Assembly: GCA_963734625.1 (NCBI GenBank) | Contig: CAVTHW010000020.1 | Coordinates: 248,001 to 312,000, forward strand | Direction of reading: 5' to 3' | Length of the DNA: 64,000 bases | Source of the DNA: CAVTHW01 sp963734625 | GTDB lineage: Bacteria; Acidobacteriota; Terriglobia; Bryobacterales; Bryobacteraceae | Part shown: positions 1-8,607 of the stretch, in pieces | How the letters are laid out: every line of letters begins with the position of its first letter | Numbering within the stretch: the first letter of the stretch is position 1 | The notes under the pieces: model-generated | Told to the model about the DNA's origin: nothing | What the model saw: the letters and a program-made list of their open reading frames with translations, nothing else | Databases searched by the model: none | Made by a program: the position numbers and the translations under genes

Positions 1-136
1 CGATGAGTGATTTCTCGTCAAGCCGCTTCGCCAGCCTGCCCAGAGCCACGCCCGCCACGTGAAGGGTCGCCGGATCAAGCGGAAACCGGCCAGCCACGCC
101 GCGAATGCCATCGGTGCCGAACAGTTGCCTCGCCAC
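1..136 (-). CDS. glmM: Phosphoglucosamine mutase GlmM, N-terminal part (runs off the window)
   Basis: Reading leftward from a GTG at 136, the translation begins VARQLFGTDGIRGVAG and continues with a PLDPAT motif, the unmistakable start of GlmM, which converts glucosamine-6-P to glucosamine-1-P for peptidoglycan and lipopolysaccharide precursors in the cytoplasm. Only about 45 residues are inside the window; the catalytic serine loop lies beyond the edge. The GTG directly follows the TAG stop (137-139) of the diadenylate cyclase ORF, so the two are cotranscribed and probably translationally coupled. This reproduces the widespread cdaA-cdaR-glmM gene order. The segment is too short to be predicted by ORF length alone. 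Confidence 0.93.
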   Translation of the reverse strand, partial: MARQLFGTDGIRGVAGRFPLDPATLHVAGVALGRLAKRLDEKSLI

Positions 137-1396
137 CTAGGGGACCCTCGAGGGGCCGCCAACGGGCTGGAACCGCAATTGAATCCTGGCCGGCGTGGCG
201 CGGACGAATTCCACGCCAGCGGGCAGGTTCACGTTTTCCTGCGTGACACTGAACGCGCGATCGCCCGGCTTGTCGACCGAGGACAGGTCCAGCGCCACGA
301 CAACTCCCGAAAGAGCAGACGGGTCCAACTGACGGGCCGGCCCCCGCACCTCGACGCTGACGAATTGCGGCCTGTCCGCGTTCATTTCAAGCGCAGCCGG
401 CGCTTGCTCGAACTGAAGGGGCGCCGACACGGTGGCGTCGTAACGGGGCCCGCCGAACATGACGAACCAGAGCCCGACGGCAATCGCCAGACTCAGGAGC
501 TTCCAGCCGAGGTTGTGCAGAAACAGGGCCTTCATGACTTTCCAGCACCCTCCGAACGGCCGCCCGGCGCACCCGCTGAGGTAGCGTCCGCAGCTCTCCT
601 CCGGAAGCACCGGACTGGCCCCTCTTCGTCCGAAATGCTTCGCCATCACTTCGTCAACCTTGCGCAAGACGACGTCCAAATCAATATCGCCATAGGCGGC
701 GACCGAGATGCGCCCGGTCTGCTCGGAAACCACGATGGCGAGGCAATCGGTTTCCTCCGTGATGCCGATCGCCGCGCGGTGCCGCGTGCCCATGGTTCGG
801 GCCAGCGCCGGGTTCAGGCTCAGGGGCAGGAAACACGCTGCCGCCGCGATCTTGTCTTTCTGCACAATCACCGCACCGTCGTGAAGCTCGCCACCCGGCT
901 GGAAGATCGAGAGCAGCAAATCCCGGGAAAGGTTCGCGTCCAGCTTCACGCCGCTCTCGATGAAAGTCCTCAAGCCCGTGTCGCGCTCCAGAACAATCAG
1001 GGCGCCGATCTGCTGTTGCGCTAGTTTGCCTACCGCGAGCAGAATTTCATCGGCCGACTCCAGCCGCTGCAGCCGCCCTCCGAAGCCCAGCCAGCGCCGC
1101 CTTCCGAGGTGGATCAACGCCCGGCGAATCTCCGACTGGAAGAGCACAATCAACGCGAAGGCCGTGTAAGGAAGAATGAGGCCGATGACGGAGCGCAGCA
1201 ATTCCAGCCCGGCCACAACCGCTACCGCGTAAATGGCGACCAGCACGCCGAGGCCGATCAGGATCTGCGCCGCGCGTCTGCCCCTGACCAGAAGTATGAA
1301 TTCGTAGACCAGGATCGCGACCAGGAGAATGTCCACGGCGGTCCCGATGGTGAGTCTCGGCAGCGACGAATCGATCGGAAAAAAGGGCACAGACAT
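137..1396 (-). CDS. cdaA: Diadenylate cyclase CdaA with a CdaR/YbbR domain in the same reading frame
   Basis: Residues 1-270 are CdaA: three hydrophobic segments near the N terminus, then the DisA_N cyclase domain with the DGA (LHDGAVIV) and RHRAA (GTRHRAAIG) active-site motifs that make c-di-AMP from two ATP. From about residue 287 (MKALFLHNLGWKLLSL) the frame continues into a YbbR/CdaR-like protein with one membrane anchor and a single short YbbR repeat, ending at 137. CdaA and CdaR are normally separate genes; here no stop separates them. The internal ATG at about 543 has GGAGG 13 bases upstream, so CdaR could also be started separately. The low-complexity linker (residues 258-286) is atypical, so a fusion created by an indel cannot be excluded. 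It sits immediately upstream of glmM. Confidence 0.9.
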   Translation of the reverse strand: MSVPFFPIDSSLPRLTIGTAVDILLVAILVYEFILLVRGRRAAQILIGLGVLVAIYAVAVVAGLELLRSVIGLILPYTAFALIVLFQSEIRRALIHLGRRRWLGFGGRLQRLESADEILLAVGKLAQQQIGALIVLERDTGLRTFIESGVKLDANLSRDLLLSIFQPGGELHDGAVIVQKDKIAAAACFLPLSLNPALARTMGTRHRAAIGITEETDCLAIVVSEQTGRISVAAYGDIDLDVVLRKVDEVMAKHFGRRGASPVLPEESCGRYLSGCAGRPFGGCWKVMKALFLHNLGWKLLSLAIAVGLWFVMFGGPRYDATVSAPLQFEQAPAALEMNADRPQFVSVEVRGPARQLDPSALSGVVVALDLSSVDKPGDRAFSVTQENVNLPAGVEFVRATPARIQLRFQPVGGPSRVP

Positions 1397-1493
1397 TCGC
1401 CGGCTCGTCCAACGTAAATCACAACTCCGAGCTATTATCTTACCCTGTTTTTACGGATTGCCTACCAGCTAGAGGCACGGCGCCGCCGTGCCC

Positions 1494-3137
1494 CTACTCG
1501 ACTTTGCAGACCACCAGGGTCAAGTCGTCTCTTTGGGGCTCGCCGTTGGCGAAGGCCCTGGCGCTCTCGTATACGCCCCGCAAGATCGCCGCGGCGCTGT
1601 CGGCGGTGTGACTGCGGACGTATTCCAGCGCCCGATCGGCTTCGAACTGGTCTCCATCGGCGCTGAGCATCTCCGCGACTCCGTCTGTAAGGAGCACGAT
1701 CGTATCGCCATGCTCCAGACTGACGGTCTGGGACGGACCGAACTCCGTGGCTGCGAACACGCCCAGCGGAGGAGCCGTGCTGCTCATGACGATAGTCTCG
1801 CCTGAACGACGCAGCAGGTAGCAGGGCTCGTGCCCGGCGCCCAAGTACTCGAGCGTCCGCTCCCGTGGGTCAATCCGGGCCAGCAGCAGCGTCACGAACT
1901 GGGCCTCGCCGACGTCCGAAGCGAGCGTTTGATTCAGGCTGGTGAGCAAAGGCGCGATACCGTTGGACACCGTGGCGTAAGCGCGCAGACACGCGCGGGT
2001 CTCAGCCATCAGCAGGGCGCTGCCCAGGCCGTGACCGGTTACGTCGCCGACGATCAGGTCCAGAGCGCCGTCAGGCCTGGGGAGGAAATCGAAGTAGTCT
2101 CCGCCGGTCTGGTCGGCCGGATATGCGGCGCCGGCTATGTCGAAACCCGCGAGCGAGGCCGTGGTGTTGTAATAGCGCTGCTGGACCTCGCGGGCCACTT
2201 GCATCGAGAACTCGTGTTCTTGCTTGGCCAGCAACGCGGTAATGTCCTTCAGCAAGGAAACAAAATGAGTGATCCGCTGGTTCGCGTCCTTTATGGGGCT
2301 GATGGTCTGCTCGGCCCAGTAGAGCTCGCCCGACTTCTTGCGGTTGACGATGGTCCCACGGAAGGTCTTACCCGCCATAAGCAGGCTCCAGAGCTTCCGA
2401 TAGAACTGCTCGTCGTGCTTGCCGGACTTCAGCATACTGGGGGTATGCCCGAGAACTTCAAGCGCGCTGTAGCCGGTGCTCTCCTCGAAAGCCGGATTCA
2501 CGTACTCGATCACACCTCTGCGGTCGGTAATGACCACGGCGTCGCCGGTGTGCTCGACAGCCAGCGCCAACTGGTCGTAGACCCGCCGAAAGGGAAGGAA
2601 GCTGTTCCCCTGGCCATCGACGACGGAAATCCTTCCGCGCAAGCCATTCTGAGACTCCGTGACGTCGGCGAAGACCACCACCCCGCCCCGGGGTGCTCCG
2701 TCGCTGTCAAACAGCGGCCGACCGCTGACTTCGATCCAAACCCCGTCGGGCTGCTTGGGATTCCTGATAAAGACCAGCTCGTGCCGCACCTCTTCTCCTC
2801 GCGCGGCGCGCGACAGGGGCAGCGCGTCGGAAGGGTAAGGCGTCACTTTGTCGGGGAGGAAACAGCCGTAAACGGAAGCCCAATCGCCAGTGGCCGCATC
2901 CCCCACGCCGCCGCCCAGAATCCGCTCGGCCTCCGGGCTGAAATAGGTCAGGATGCCGTCAGCGTTGCACACCGCCACGCCCACTGCCAGAGTCTCGAAT
3001 ACCGCGCTCAACAGGCTGAGATCGTCCCCGGTTGTCTGGCCGACCGCCGCTGAAATCAATTTTGTAGCCTCGCCCCTAAGCAGCAATTGACTCAATTCTA
3101 CACCGGAACAGGCCCGCGACCGTGTAAACTCCGTCAA
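1494..3137 (-). CDS. PAS-PAS-SpoIIE (PP2C-type) serine phosphatase, RsbU/RsbP-like
   Basis: Two PAS domains (about residues 40-165 and 185-305; the second has the ITDRRGVIEYVNPAF-type signature and a PAC-like tail) precede a C-terminal SpoIIE/PP2C phosphatase domain (about 310-547) with the metal-binding motifs GGDYFDF, GDVTGHG and the late LLTDGVAE. Such proteins dephosphorylate anti-sigma-factor antagonists in partner-switching stress signalling; the PAS domains would sense a ligand or redox state. No anti-sigma gene lies nearby. The start is uncertain: the longest form begins with TTG directly after the aldo/keto reductase stop, while a TTG at 3059 has a better purine-rich upstream sequence and still includes both PAS domains. 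The protein is cytoplasmic, with no membrane segment seen. Confidence 0.9.
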   Translation of the reverse strand: MTEFTRSRACSGVELSQLLLRGEATKLISAAVGQTTGDDLSLLSAVFETLAVGVAVCNADGILTYFSPEAERILGGGVGDAATGDWASVYGCFLPDKVTPYPSDALPLSRAARGEEVRHELVFIRNPKQPDGVWIEVSGRPLFDSDGAPRGGVVVFADVTESQNGLRGRISVVDGQGNSFLPFRRVYDQLALAVEHTGDAVVITDRRGVIEYVNPAFEESTGYSALEVLGHTPSMLKSGKHDEQFYRKLWSLLMAGKTFRGTIVNRKKSGELYWAEQTISPIKDANQRITHFVSLLKDITALLAKQEHEFSMQVAREVQQRYYNTTASLAGFDIAGAAYPADQTGGDYFDFLPRPDGALDLIVGDVTGHGLGSALLMAETRACLRAYATVSNGIAPLLTSLNQTLASDVGEAQFVTLLLARIDPRERTLEYLGAGHEPCYLLRRSGETIVMSSTAPPLGVFAATEFGPSQTVSLEHGDTIVLLTDGVAEMLSADGDQFEADRALEYVRSHTADSAAAILRGVYESARAFANGEPQRDDLTLVVCKVE

Positions 3138-4127
3138 TCAGCGATCAATCGCTCGCATCGCCTGGGGATGGAAGCGCTCACCCGCCGCCGCGCCTTGCGG
3201 AAAAACCTCCTCCAGGCGGCGCCGGTCGCCATCGCTCAATCGGACTTCCAAGGCCCCAAAATTCTCTTCAAGATAGCGAACGCGCTTGGTCCCGGGAATA
3301 GTTACAATGTCTTCACCTTGGGCCAGTACCCAGGCCAGCGCCAGTTGGGCCGGAGTGCAGCCTTTCTCCGCAGCCAAGCTGGCCACGGCCGCGGCGAGGC
3401 GCTGGTTGCGCTCAAGGTTCTCGGCCGAAAAGCGCGGGTGGCTCCGGTGGCGGATGTCGTCGGGCGAGAAATCGCCGGGTCCCTTGAACCGCCCCGTCAG
3501 GAAGCCGCGGCCCAGCGGGCTATAGGCGACGAAGCCCACGTTCAATTCGCGGCAGGCCGCGAGTATGCCGCCCTCGGGGTCGCGGGTCCACAGCGAATAC
3601 TCAGTCTGGAGCGCCGCGATGGGGTGGACGGCGCAGGCGCGCCGCAACGTCGCTGGTGCGGCTTCCGATAGCCCCAGGTAGCGCACCTTGCCGGCCTTCA
3701 CCAGCTCCGCCATGGCGCCGACGGTGTCCTCGATTGGGGTGGCCGGGTCCACGCGGTGCTGATAGTAGAGGTCGATGACTTCGGTCCCCAAGCGTGCGAG
3801 GCTGGCATCGCAGGCCCGGCCCACGTAGTCGGGCCGCCCGTTAACCGCGAGAAACTCGCCGTTGGGTCCGCGCACATTGCCGAACTTGGTAGCCAGAACC
3901 ACCTCTTTCCGGCGCCCCCGGAGAGCGCGTCCGACCAGTTCCTCGTTGCGTCCGGTCCCGTACATGTCGGCAGTGTCAAGAAAGTTCATCCCGACATCGA
4001 TGGCACGGTGGATGGTCGCGATAGACTCGGCGTCGTCCCCAGGTCCGTAGAACTCCGACATACCCATGCAGCCCAGACCCAGGGCCGGAACGGACAGGAA
4101 TTTCCCCAACTTGCGTGTTTCCACCAT
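3138..4127 (-). CDS. Aldo/keto reductase (YakC/AKR13-like)
   Basis: A 329-residue NADPH-dependent oxidoreductase of the aldo/keto reductase TIM-barrel family. It shows the N-terminal LGLGCMGMSEFYG motif, the catalytic Asp/Tyr segment FLDTADMYGTGRNEE, the Lys in VVLATKFG, and the YYQHRVDP segment where the fourth tetrad residue lies; NADP-binding motifs IPGTK and the late ENFGA segment are present. Length and motifs match the auxin-induced-protein/YakC branch. The substrate (aldehydes or ketones) cannot be deduced from sequence. The stop abuts the longest possible start of the downstream phosphatase gene, so the two may be cotranscribed. Confidence 0.93.
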   Translation of the reverse strand: MVETRKLGKFLSVPALGLGCMGMSEFYGPGDDAESIATIHRAIDVGMNFLDTADMYGTGRNEELVGRALRGRRKEVVLATKFGNVRGPNGEFLAVNGRPDYVGRACDASLARLGTEVIDLYYQHRVDPATPIEDTVGAMAELVKAGKVRYLGLSEAAPATLRRACAVHPIAALQTEYSLWTRDPEGGILAACRELNVGFVAYSPLGRGFLTGRFKGPGDFSPDDIRHRSHPRFSAENLERNQRLAAAVASLAAEKGCTPAQLALAWVLAQGEDIVTIPGTKRVRYLEENFGALEVRLSDGDRRRLEEVFPQGAAAGERFHPQAMRAIDR

Positions 4128-4277
4128 AGTCTCAATTTTACCCCATATTTCCGCTCTGACCCCTTACAGATACCTTCTTCAAGCCCTCCGCCACCGCTAT
4201 TCATATGGGTTTGGAGGCGGCAATGACGACGCGATGGAGGTCAACACCCTACAATTGAAAAACGGAACCAACCGTTA

Positions 4278-4440
4278 GTGCGGCTGTGGCTGAGCTTGAT
4301 CGCCTACAACCTGGGGAACCTGTGGTGGGGGGCCCTCTGGGCCCGATTTTGCAGCAACGGCCGTTGAAGACCGGCGACAGGCTGATAAAGCTGGTCCGCT
4401 ATTACTGGTTGATACTGGCCGAGAGGTGTCTCTGCAATTG
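4278..4440 (+). pseudogene. IS1380-family transposase C-terminal remnant
   Basis: From 4278 one frame reads VRLWLSLIAYNLGNLWW, the conserved C-terminal helix of IS1380-type DDE transposases. A few codons later the homology jumps frame to LQQRPLKTGDRLIKLVRYYW plus LILAE, the next conserved block. The two pieces are separated by a frameshift with loss of intervening residues, and no catalytic part of the transposase is left. It lies in the 500-base gap between the aldo/keto reductase and smc genes. No terminal repeats were recognised, so only a fossil of the element remains. Confidence 0.75.
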
Positions 4441-4543
4441 TCTAGAGAGACAGGGCCGCGCCGTTTTGCCCAGGGCGCCGCGCCAATCTGCCTTCCGTGT
4501 GAAACACCCGGGCTAGTCTCAATACTGTTCACTTAAGCCAGAG

Positions 4544-4599
4544 ACCGCTCCCTTTCGGTCGCGGTTCAGTGCACCGAACCACGAGCGGCAGCGAGTGGT
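4544..4599. repeat. Imperfect long palindrome (repeat-type hairpin) downstream of smc
   Basis: The segment folds on itself: ACCGCTCCCT at the left resembles the complement of AGCGAGTGGT at the right, and TCGCGGTTC near the middle pairs with GAACCACGA with one mismatch around an 8-base loop. It lies just past the 3' end of the smc gene (leftward) and next to the IS1380 remnant. It could act as a terminator-like structure for smc or be a member of a dispersed intergenic repeat family; only one copy is seen here. Confidence 0.45.
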
Positions 4600-4631
4600 T
4601 GTGCGTTATGTGACCAGTATCCGGGCTAGCC

Positions 4632-7600
4632 CTACGCCGGCAGCGCCGTTTCGACCGGCTCGGCGGGCGGCGGCGGAGGCGTCTCGGCCTTGCGGCCGAG
4701 GTGTACCGAGACCAGCCGCGAGACGCCGGGCTCCTGCATGGTTACTCCGTAAAGCGCCTGGGCTACTTCCATGGTGCGCTTGGCGTGCGTGATCACGATA
4801 AACTGCGTCTGCGACGACATCTCCATGAGCAGCTTGTTCAGGCGCTGGATGTTCGGCTCGTCGAGCGGCGCATCCACTTCGTCAAGGATGCAGAACGGGC
4901 TGGGCTGGTATTTGAAGATTCCCATCAGCAGCGCCAGTGCCGTCAGCGCCTTCTCGCCGCCGGAAAGCAGCAGGACATTCTGCAGCCGCTTGCCCGGAGG
5001 CGAAGCCACGATCTCGATGCCCGACTCGGCGGCATTGGCCTCGTCAGTGAGACGCATCTCCCCTGTGCCCCCGCCGAACAGGGTCCGGAACATCTCCTGG
5101 AAGTTAGCATTGATCGCCGTGAATGCCTCCGAGAAGCGCTTGCGGCTCTCGGCATCGATCTCGTGGATGGCCTTCTCGGTGTCCCGAATGGAATCCAGAA
5201 GATCCTGCCTCTGGGTGTTCAAGAAGTCGTACCTCTGCTGGGCCTCCTGATACTCTTCGAGCGCCTGCGGGTTCACTGGCCCTAGCGCCTCGATCCGCGC
5301 CTTGATCTCGTCGTATCTCTGTTCGATCTCCGCCAGCCCGATCTCGTCGGGAACCGTCTGGTCCGCCTCGGCCACCTCGGCGATGGAAACGTTCAACTCC
5401 TTGCGGCTGGTTTCGTCCAGGTACTTCAACTCAGCCTGGCGTTGCACCAGAACCAGTTCGATCTCGCCGCGCCTGGCCAGCGCCTCCTGCATTTGGGTGC
5501 GCATCATCCGCAGCGACTCGTCGAGCCCCGCCAGCGCCTCTCGCGCCGCGACCTCCGCGGCGGCCAGCGTTTCAACGCTTGCTGACGCCTCGGAAATCTG
5601 GTCCGCCACTTCGGCCGCCCGCCCGTCGAGCTCGATATTGTTCGCCAGCAAACGGGCGCGCTCCACGCCGCGGCGCTCCAGCTCGCCCGCCAGCTCCTGC
5701 TGCCGCCGGCCGACCTCCCGGCGCTGCGCCTCGATGCGTGCGCGCGCCTCCTGCTCGCCGCGGTTCCGTTCCTCCAACCCTGCCACCGCCGCGCGCAAAG
5801 CCGAGTGCTCTTCGCCGATCCGCGCGGTTTCCGTCCGCAAGCGCTCCAGTTCCTCCCGCGCCGCTTCCAGGCCGCTTTGCTCGCTCAGGCGCGCCTGCTC
5901 TTTCTCCTCGGCCTGCTTCTCAACTTCCGCGCGCCGGGCCAGCGCGCGCTCCCTCTCATGCGTCAGACGGCCGAACTCCGCGCGCGCCACTGAGAGAGAG
6001 GAGTCCGCCTTGGCCTTTTCTCCGGCCAGCTTGCGGCTCTCGAGCTCGAGCGCCAGAGACTCCTTCTCTTGATCTTGTTGCAGGGCGCGCAGCCGTTCCA
6101 GATCCTTCTCGATCAGCGCGATTTCGCTTTCCAGTGCCTCCAGGCGCGAGGCAGTCGAATCGATCTCCTTCTGCCGGGCTTCGACCACGCCAGCCAGCCC
6201 GCGCAGTTCGCGCTTCAACGCCAGCGGGCCGCTGCCGGTCTTCTTGCCGCCGCTGACGGCGAAGCCCGAGTAGCACACCCCATCGGGCGCCAGAAAGTAG
6301 AGGGCCGGATACTGGAGGGCCAGCCGCTGTGCGGCCGAGCGATCCTCGGCCAGAAAACACCGAGCCAGCCTCGGCAGCAGTTCGGACGGCGCGTGCGTGA
6401 GACCGTTGCCGAGGCGCAGTACGTCGCTTAACCGGGCCACGATACCGGTCTCGGGGCCAATCGACGGTTCCGCGCGCCGGGACTCGCCGAAGTCCGCGTT
6501 CTGGTCCGGATGCACCAGGAAAGTGGCGCGTCCCTCCAGGTCCGAGCGCAGCAGGCCCACGCCCTGCTCGGCCTGTTCCCAGGTGTCGACAACCACGTAC
6601 TCGAGTTCGTCGTGGAGGAACTCCTCGGCCGCCCGTTCGTGCGCCGGGTCCACTTCGACGAAGTCCGCCAGCACGCCGAGCGGCTTCAGGCCCCCGGCCC
6701 GGCCGTGCTCGGTCGCCGTGAACAGACGCTTGACCGCCTCGGCGGTATAGGCCCGGTGCGAGAGAATCTCTTCCAGGGAATCCCGGCGCGCTTTGACCGT
6801 CGAGAACTCCGAGCGCAGCACCTCCAGGCGCCGCCTGGCCTCGGCCGCTTCCGCGCGCCGGCTGGCATACTCGCTCTCCTGCCGCCCCTTTTCGGAGATG
6901 ACCGCCTGGATCTCGGCCTGCCGCGCGGCCATTCGCCGCGAGACGTCGTCATTGGAAGCGGCCAGCCACTCCAGGTCGGCCAGCGCCGCCTGTTCTTCCT
7001 TCTGAATCCTGGCGGTTTCCCGATCGACTCCGGCGAGGAACTCGTTGATCTGCGCCAACTGGTTCTTCAGCGAGGACGCCTCGCCCAACAGCCGCAGCAC
7101 CGCCTGCCGGCAGGACTCGATCTTCCGCTCCCGCTCGCGCAGATCTTGTTGAACCTGTTCCCGCTCGGCGGTCTTCGCGGCCAGATGCTGCCGGGCGGTC
7201 TCCACCTCCCGCTCCAGCTCGCGCACGCGTCCAGCCTGGGCCTCCAGTTCGACTTCCAGGGCCGCCAGGCGCGTCGCCAGCTCGGCCAATTCGCTTTCTC
7301 CCTGGGTCAGCCGCTGCTCGATGGCGGCGATCTGCTGGGCCTGACTCGCCAGACGTCCCCTAGTCCGCTCCGCTTCCAGATTCAGGTCAGCCAGGCGCTG
7401 GCGAGCCTGGGTCAGCTCGCTCTCCTGGCGATAGCCTTCAGCTTGAAGACGGCTGTATTCGGCGTCCTTCTCGGCCACTTCAGCGGAAAGGCGCCGCGCT
7501 TCTTCAGCCGCCAGGTTCAGATCCAGGGCGGTCTTGGCCGCGTCCCTTTCCAGAAGCCGGTAGCGGCCCGAGAGCAGCCGGCGCAACTGCGCTTCCATCT

Positions 7601-8360
7601 CCGTCTTCAACTCCCCGTAACGGCGGGCCTTGGCGGCCTGGCGCTTGAGCGAGTTCGCCTGACGGCTGACTTCCTCCAGAATGTCGAACACCCGGGCCAG
7701 GTTCTGCTTGGCGCCCTCCAGCCGCGCTTCCGCCAGCCGCTTCCTCGTCTTGAACCGGGTGACCCCTGCCGCCTCTTCGATCACGGCGCGCCGGTCCTGC
7801 GGGCGGGAGCTCAGGATCTGCCCAATGCGCCCTTGCTCGATAATGGCGTAGCTCTCCGGTCCCAGGCCGGTCCCCATGAAGATGTCCTGGATGTCCCGCA
7901 GACGCGCCGTGCGGCCGTCGATCAGATACTCGCTCTCGCCGGAGCGGTACAGGCGGCGGGTGACGACGATCTCGCCGGGTTTCTGCCGGGCTTCAGCCAG
8001 GATTGGACCGACCGGCGCGCTGTGGCCGTTTGTGCCGCCGTTGAGTCCGGCGCTGCCATTGAGGGGCACATGGATCTCGTGGGCGCTGAAGGCGGGGTCC
8101 ACCAAGCTCAGCGTCACCGAGGCCATCCCAACCGGCTTGCGCTCCCGCGTGCCGGCGAAGATCACGTCCTCCATCCGGCTGCCGCGTAAGGACTTAACCG
8201 ACTGCTCGCCGAGCACCCAACTGATGGCGTCGCTCAAGTTCGACTTGCCGCATCCGTTGGGTCCAACCACCGCGATGATCCCGCTGCCGTTGAACTTCAA
8301 CTCGGTGCGGTCGCAAAACGACTTAAACCCCTGCAACTCCAACCGCTTCAGTCTAAGCAA
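4632..8360 (-). CDS. smc: Chromosome segregation ATPase SMC
   Basis: A full-length 1242-residue SMC. The N-terminal ATPase half has Walker A at residues 33-40 (GPNGCGKS). Two long coiled coils (about 165-500 and 690-1010) flank a hinge (about 520-690). The C-terminal half carries the ABC signature LLLSGGEKALTALAL and Walker B/D-loop FCILDEVDAPLDEPN. SMC dimers with ScpA/ScpB organise and segregate the chromosome; scpAB are not in this window. The last 20 residues are Pro/Glu-rich and probably unstructured. It is transcribed leftward and diverges from the kinase-like/nuclease gene at 8608, with a 247-base intergenic space. Confidence 0.97.
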   Translation of the reverse strand: MLRLKRLELQGFKSFCDRTELKFNGSGIIAVVGPNGCGKSNLSDAISWVLGEQSVKSLRGSRMEDVIFAGTRERKPVGMASVTLSLVDPAFSAHEIHVPLNGSAGLNGGTNGHSAPVGPILAEARQKPGEIVVTRRLYRSGESEYLIDGRTARLRDIQDIFMGTGLGPESYAIIEQGRIGQILSSRPQDRRAVIEEAAGVTRFKTRKRLAEARLEGAKQNLARVFDILEEVSRQANSLKRQAAKARRYGELKTEMEAQLRRLLSGRYRLLERDAAKTALDLNLAAEEARRLSAEVAEKDAEYSRLQAEGYRQESELTQARQRLADLNLEAERTRGRLASQAQQIAAIEQRLTQGESELAELATRLAALEVELEAQAGRVRELEREVETARQHLAAKTAEREQVQQDLRERERKIESCRQAVLRLLGEASSLKNQLAQINEFLAGVDRETARIQKEEQAALADLEWLAASNDDVSRRMAARQAEIQAVISEKGRQESEYASRRAEAAEARRRLEVLRSEFSTVKARRDSLEEILSHRAYTAEAVKRLFTATEHGRAGGLKPLGVLADFVEVDPAHERAAEEFLHDELEYVVVDTWEQAEQGVGLLRSDLEGRATFLVHPDQNADFGESRRAEPSIGPETGIVARLSDVLRLGNGLTHAPSELLPRLARCFLAEDRSAAQRLALQYPALYFLAPDGVCYSGFAVSGGKKTGSGPLALKRELRGLAGVVEARQKEIDSTASRLEALESEIALIEKDLERLRALQQDQEKESLALELESRKLAGEKAKADSSLSVARAEFGRLTHERERALARRAEVEKQAEEKEQARLSEQSGLEAAREELERLRTETARIGEEHSALRAAVAGLEERNRGEQEARARIEAQRREVGRRQQELAGELERRGVERARLLANNIELDGRAAEVADQISEASASVETLAAAEVAAREALAGLDESLRMMRTQMQEALARRGEIELVLVQRQAELKYLDETSRKELNVSIAEVAEADQTVPDEIGLAEIEQRYDEIKARIEALGPVNPQALEEYQEAQQRYDFLNTQRQDLLDSIRDTEKAIHEIDAESRKRFSEAFTAINANFQEMFRTLFGGGTGEMRLTDEANAAESGIEIVASPPGKRLQNVLLLSGGEKALTALALLMGIFKYQPSPFCILDEVDAPLDEPNIQRLNKLLMEMSSQTQFIVITHAKRTMEVAQALYGVTMQEPGVSRLVSVHLGRKAETPPPPPAEPVETALPA

Positions 8361-8607
8361 GGCGCTTGCCCTCTCTTCTTGTTCGGAGTCTCCGCACGCC
8401 TAGGCGGCGGCTCGGGGGATGCCTCAATCTTAAGCCCAGTCCGAACAAAAGTAAAGTGCCATACAGCCGCATGGGGCCATTTTTATATGGCCACCATATA
8501 TAGCCACCCGTTCGACGGGCAGCCGCAGGCTCATTCTGCCCATAGGGTACGCTATTATGAGCATGGGCAGGGGGTTGTTGTGCCCCCAAGCCCGCCGTTT
8601 TCGCAAC

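Noticed and set aside
59..1024. Long plus-strand open frame opposite the CdaA-CdaR gene
   Set aside because: Arg/Gln/His-rich shadow of a clearly conserved minus-strand gene; no leader, motif or ribosome site.
1830..3053. 407-codon plus-strand frame opposite the PAS/SpoIIE gene
   Set aside because: Composition is that of an antisense frame in high-GC DNA; the minus strand carries recognisable domains throughout.
4141..4620. Possible small genes in the gap before smc
   Set aside because: Short frames there are explained by the IS1380 transposase remnant and an imperfect palindrome.
6510..8189. 559-codon plus-strand frame opposite smc
   Set aside because: Mirrors the coiled-coil codon pattern of smc; no independent homology.
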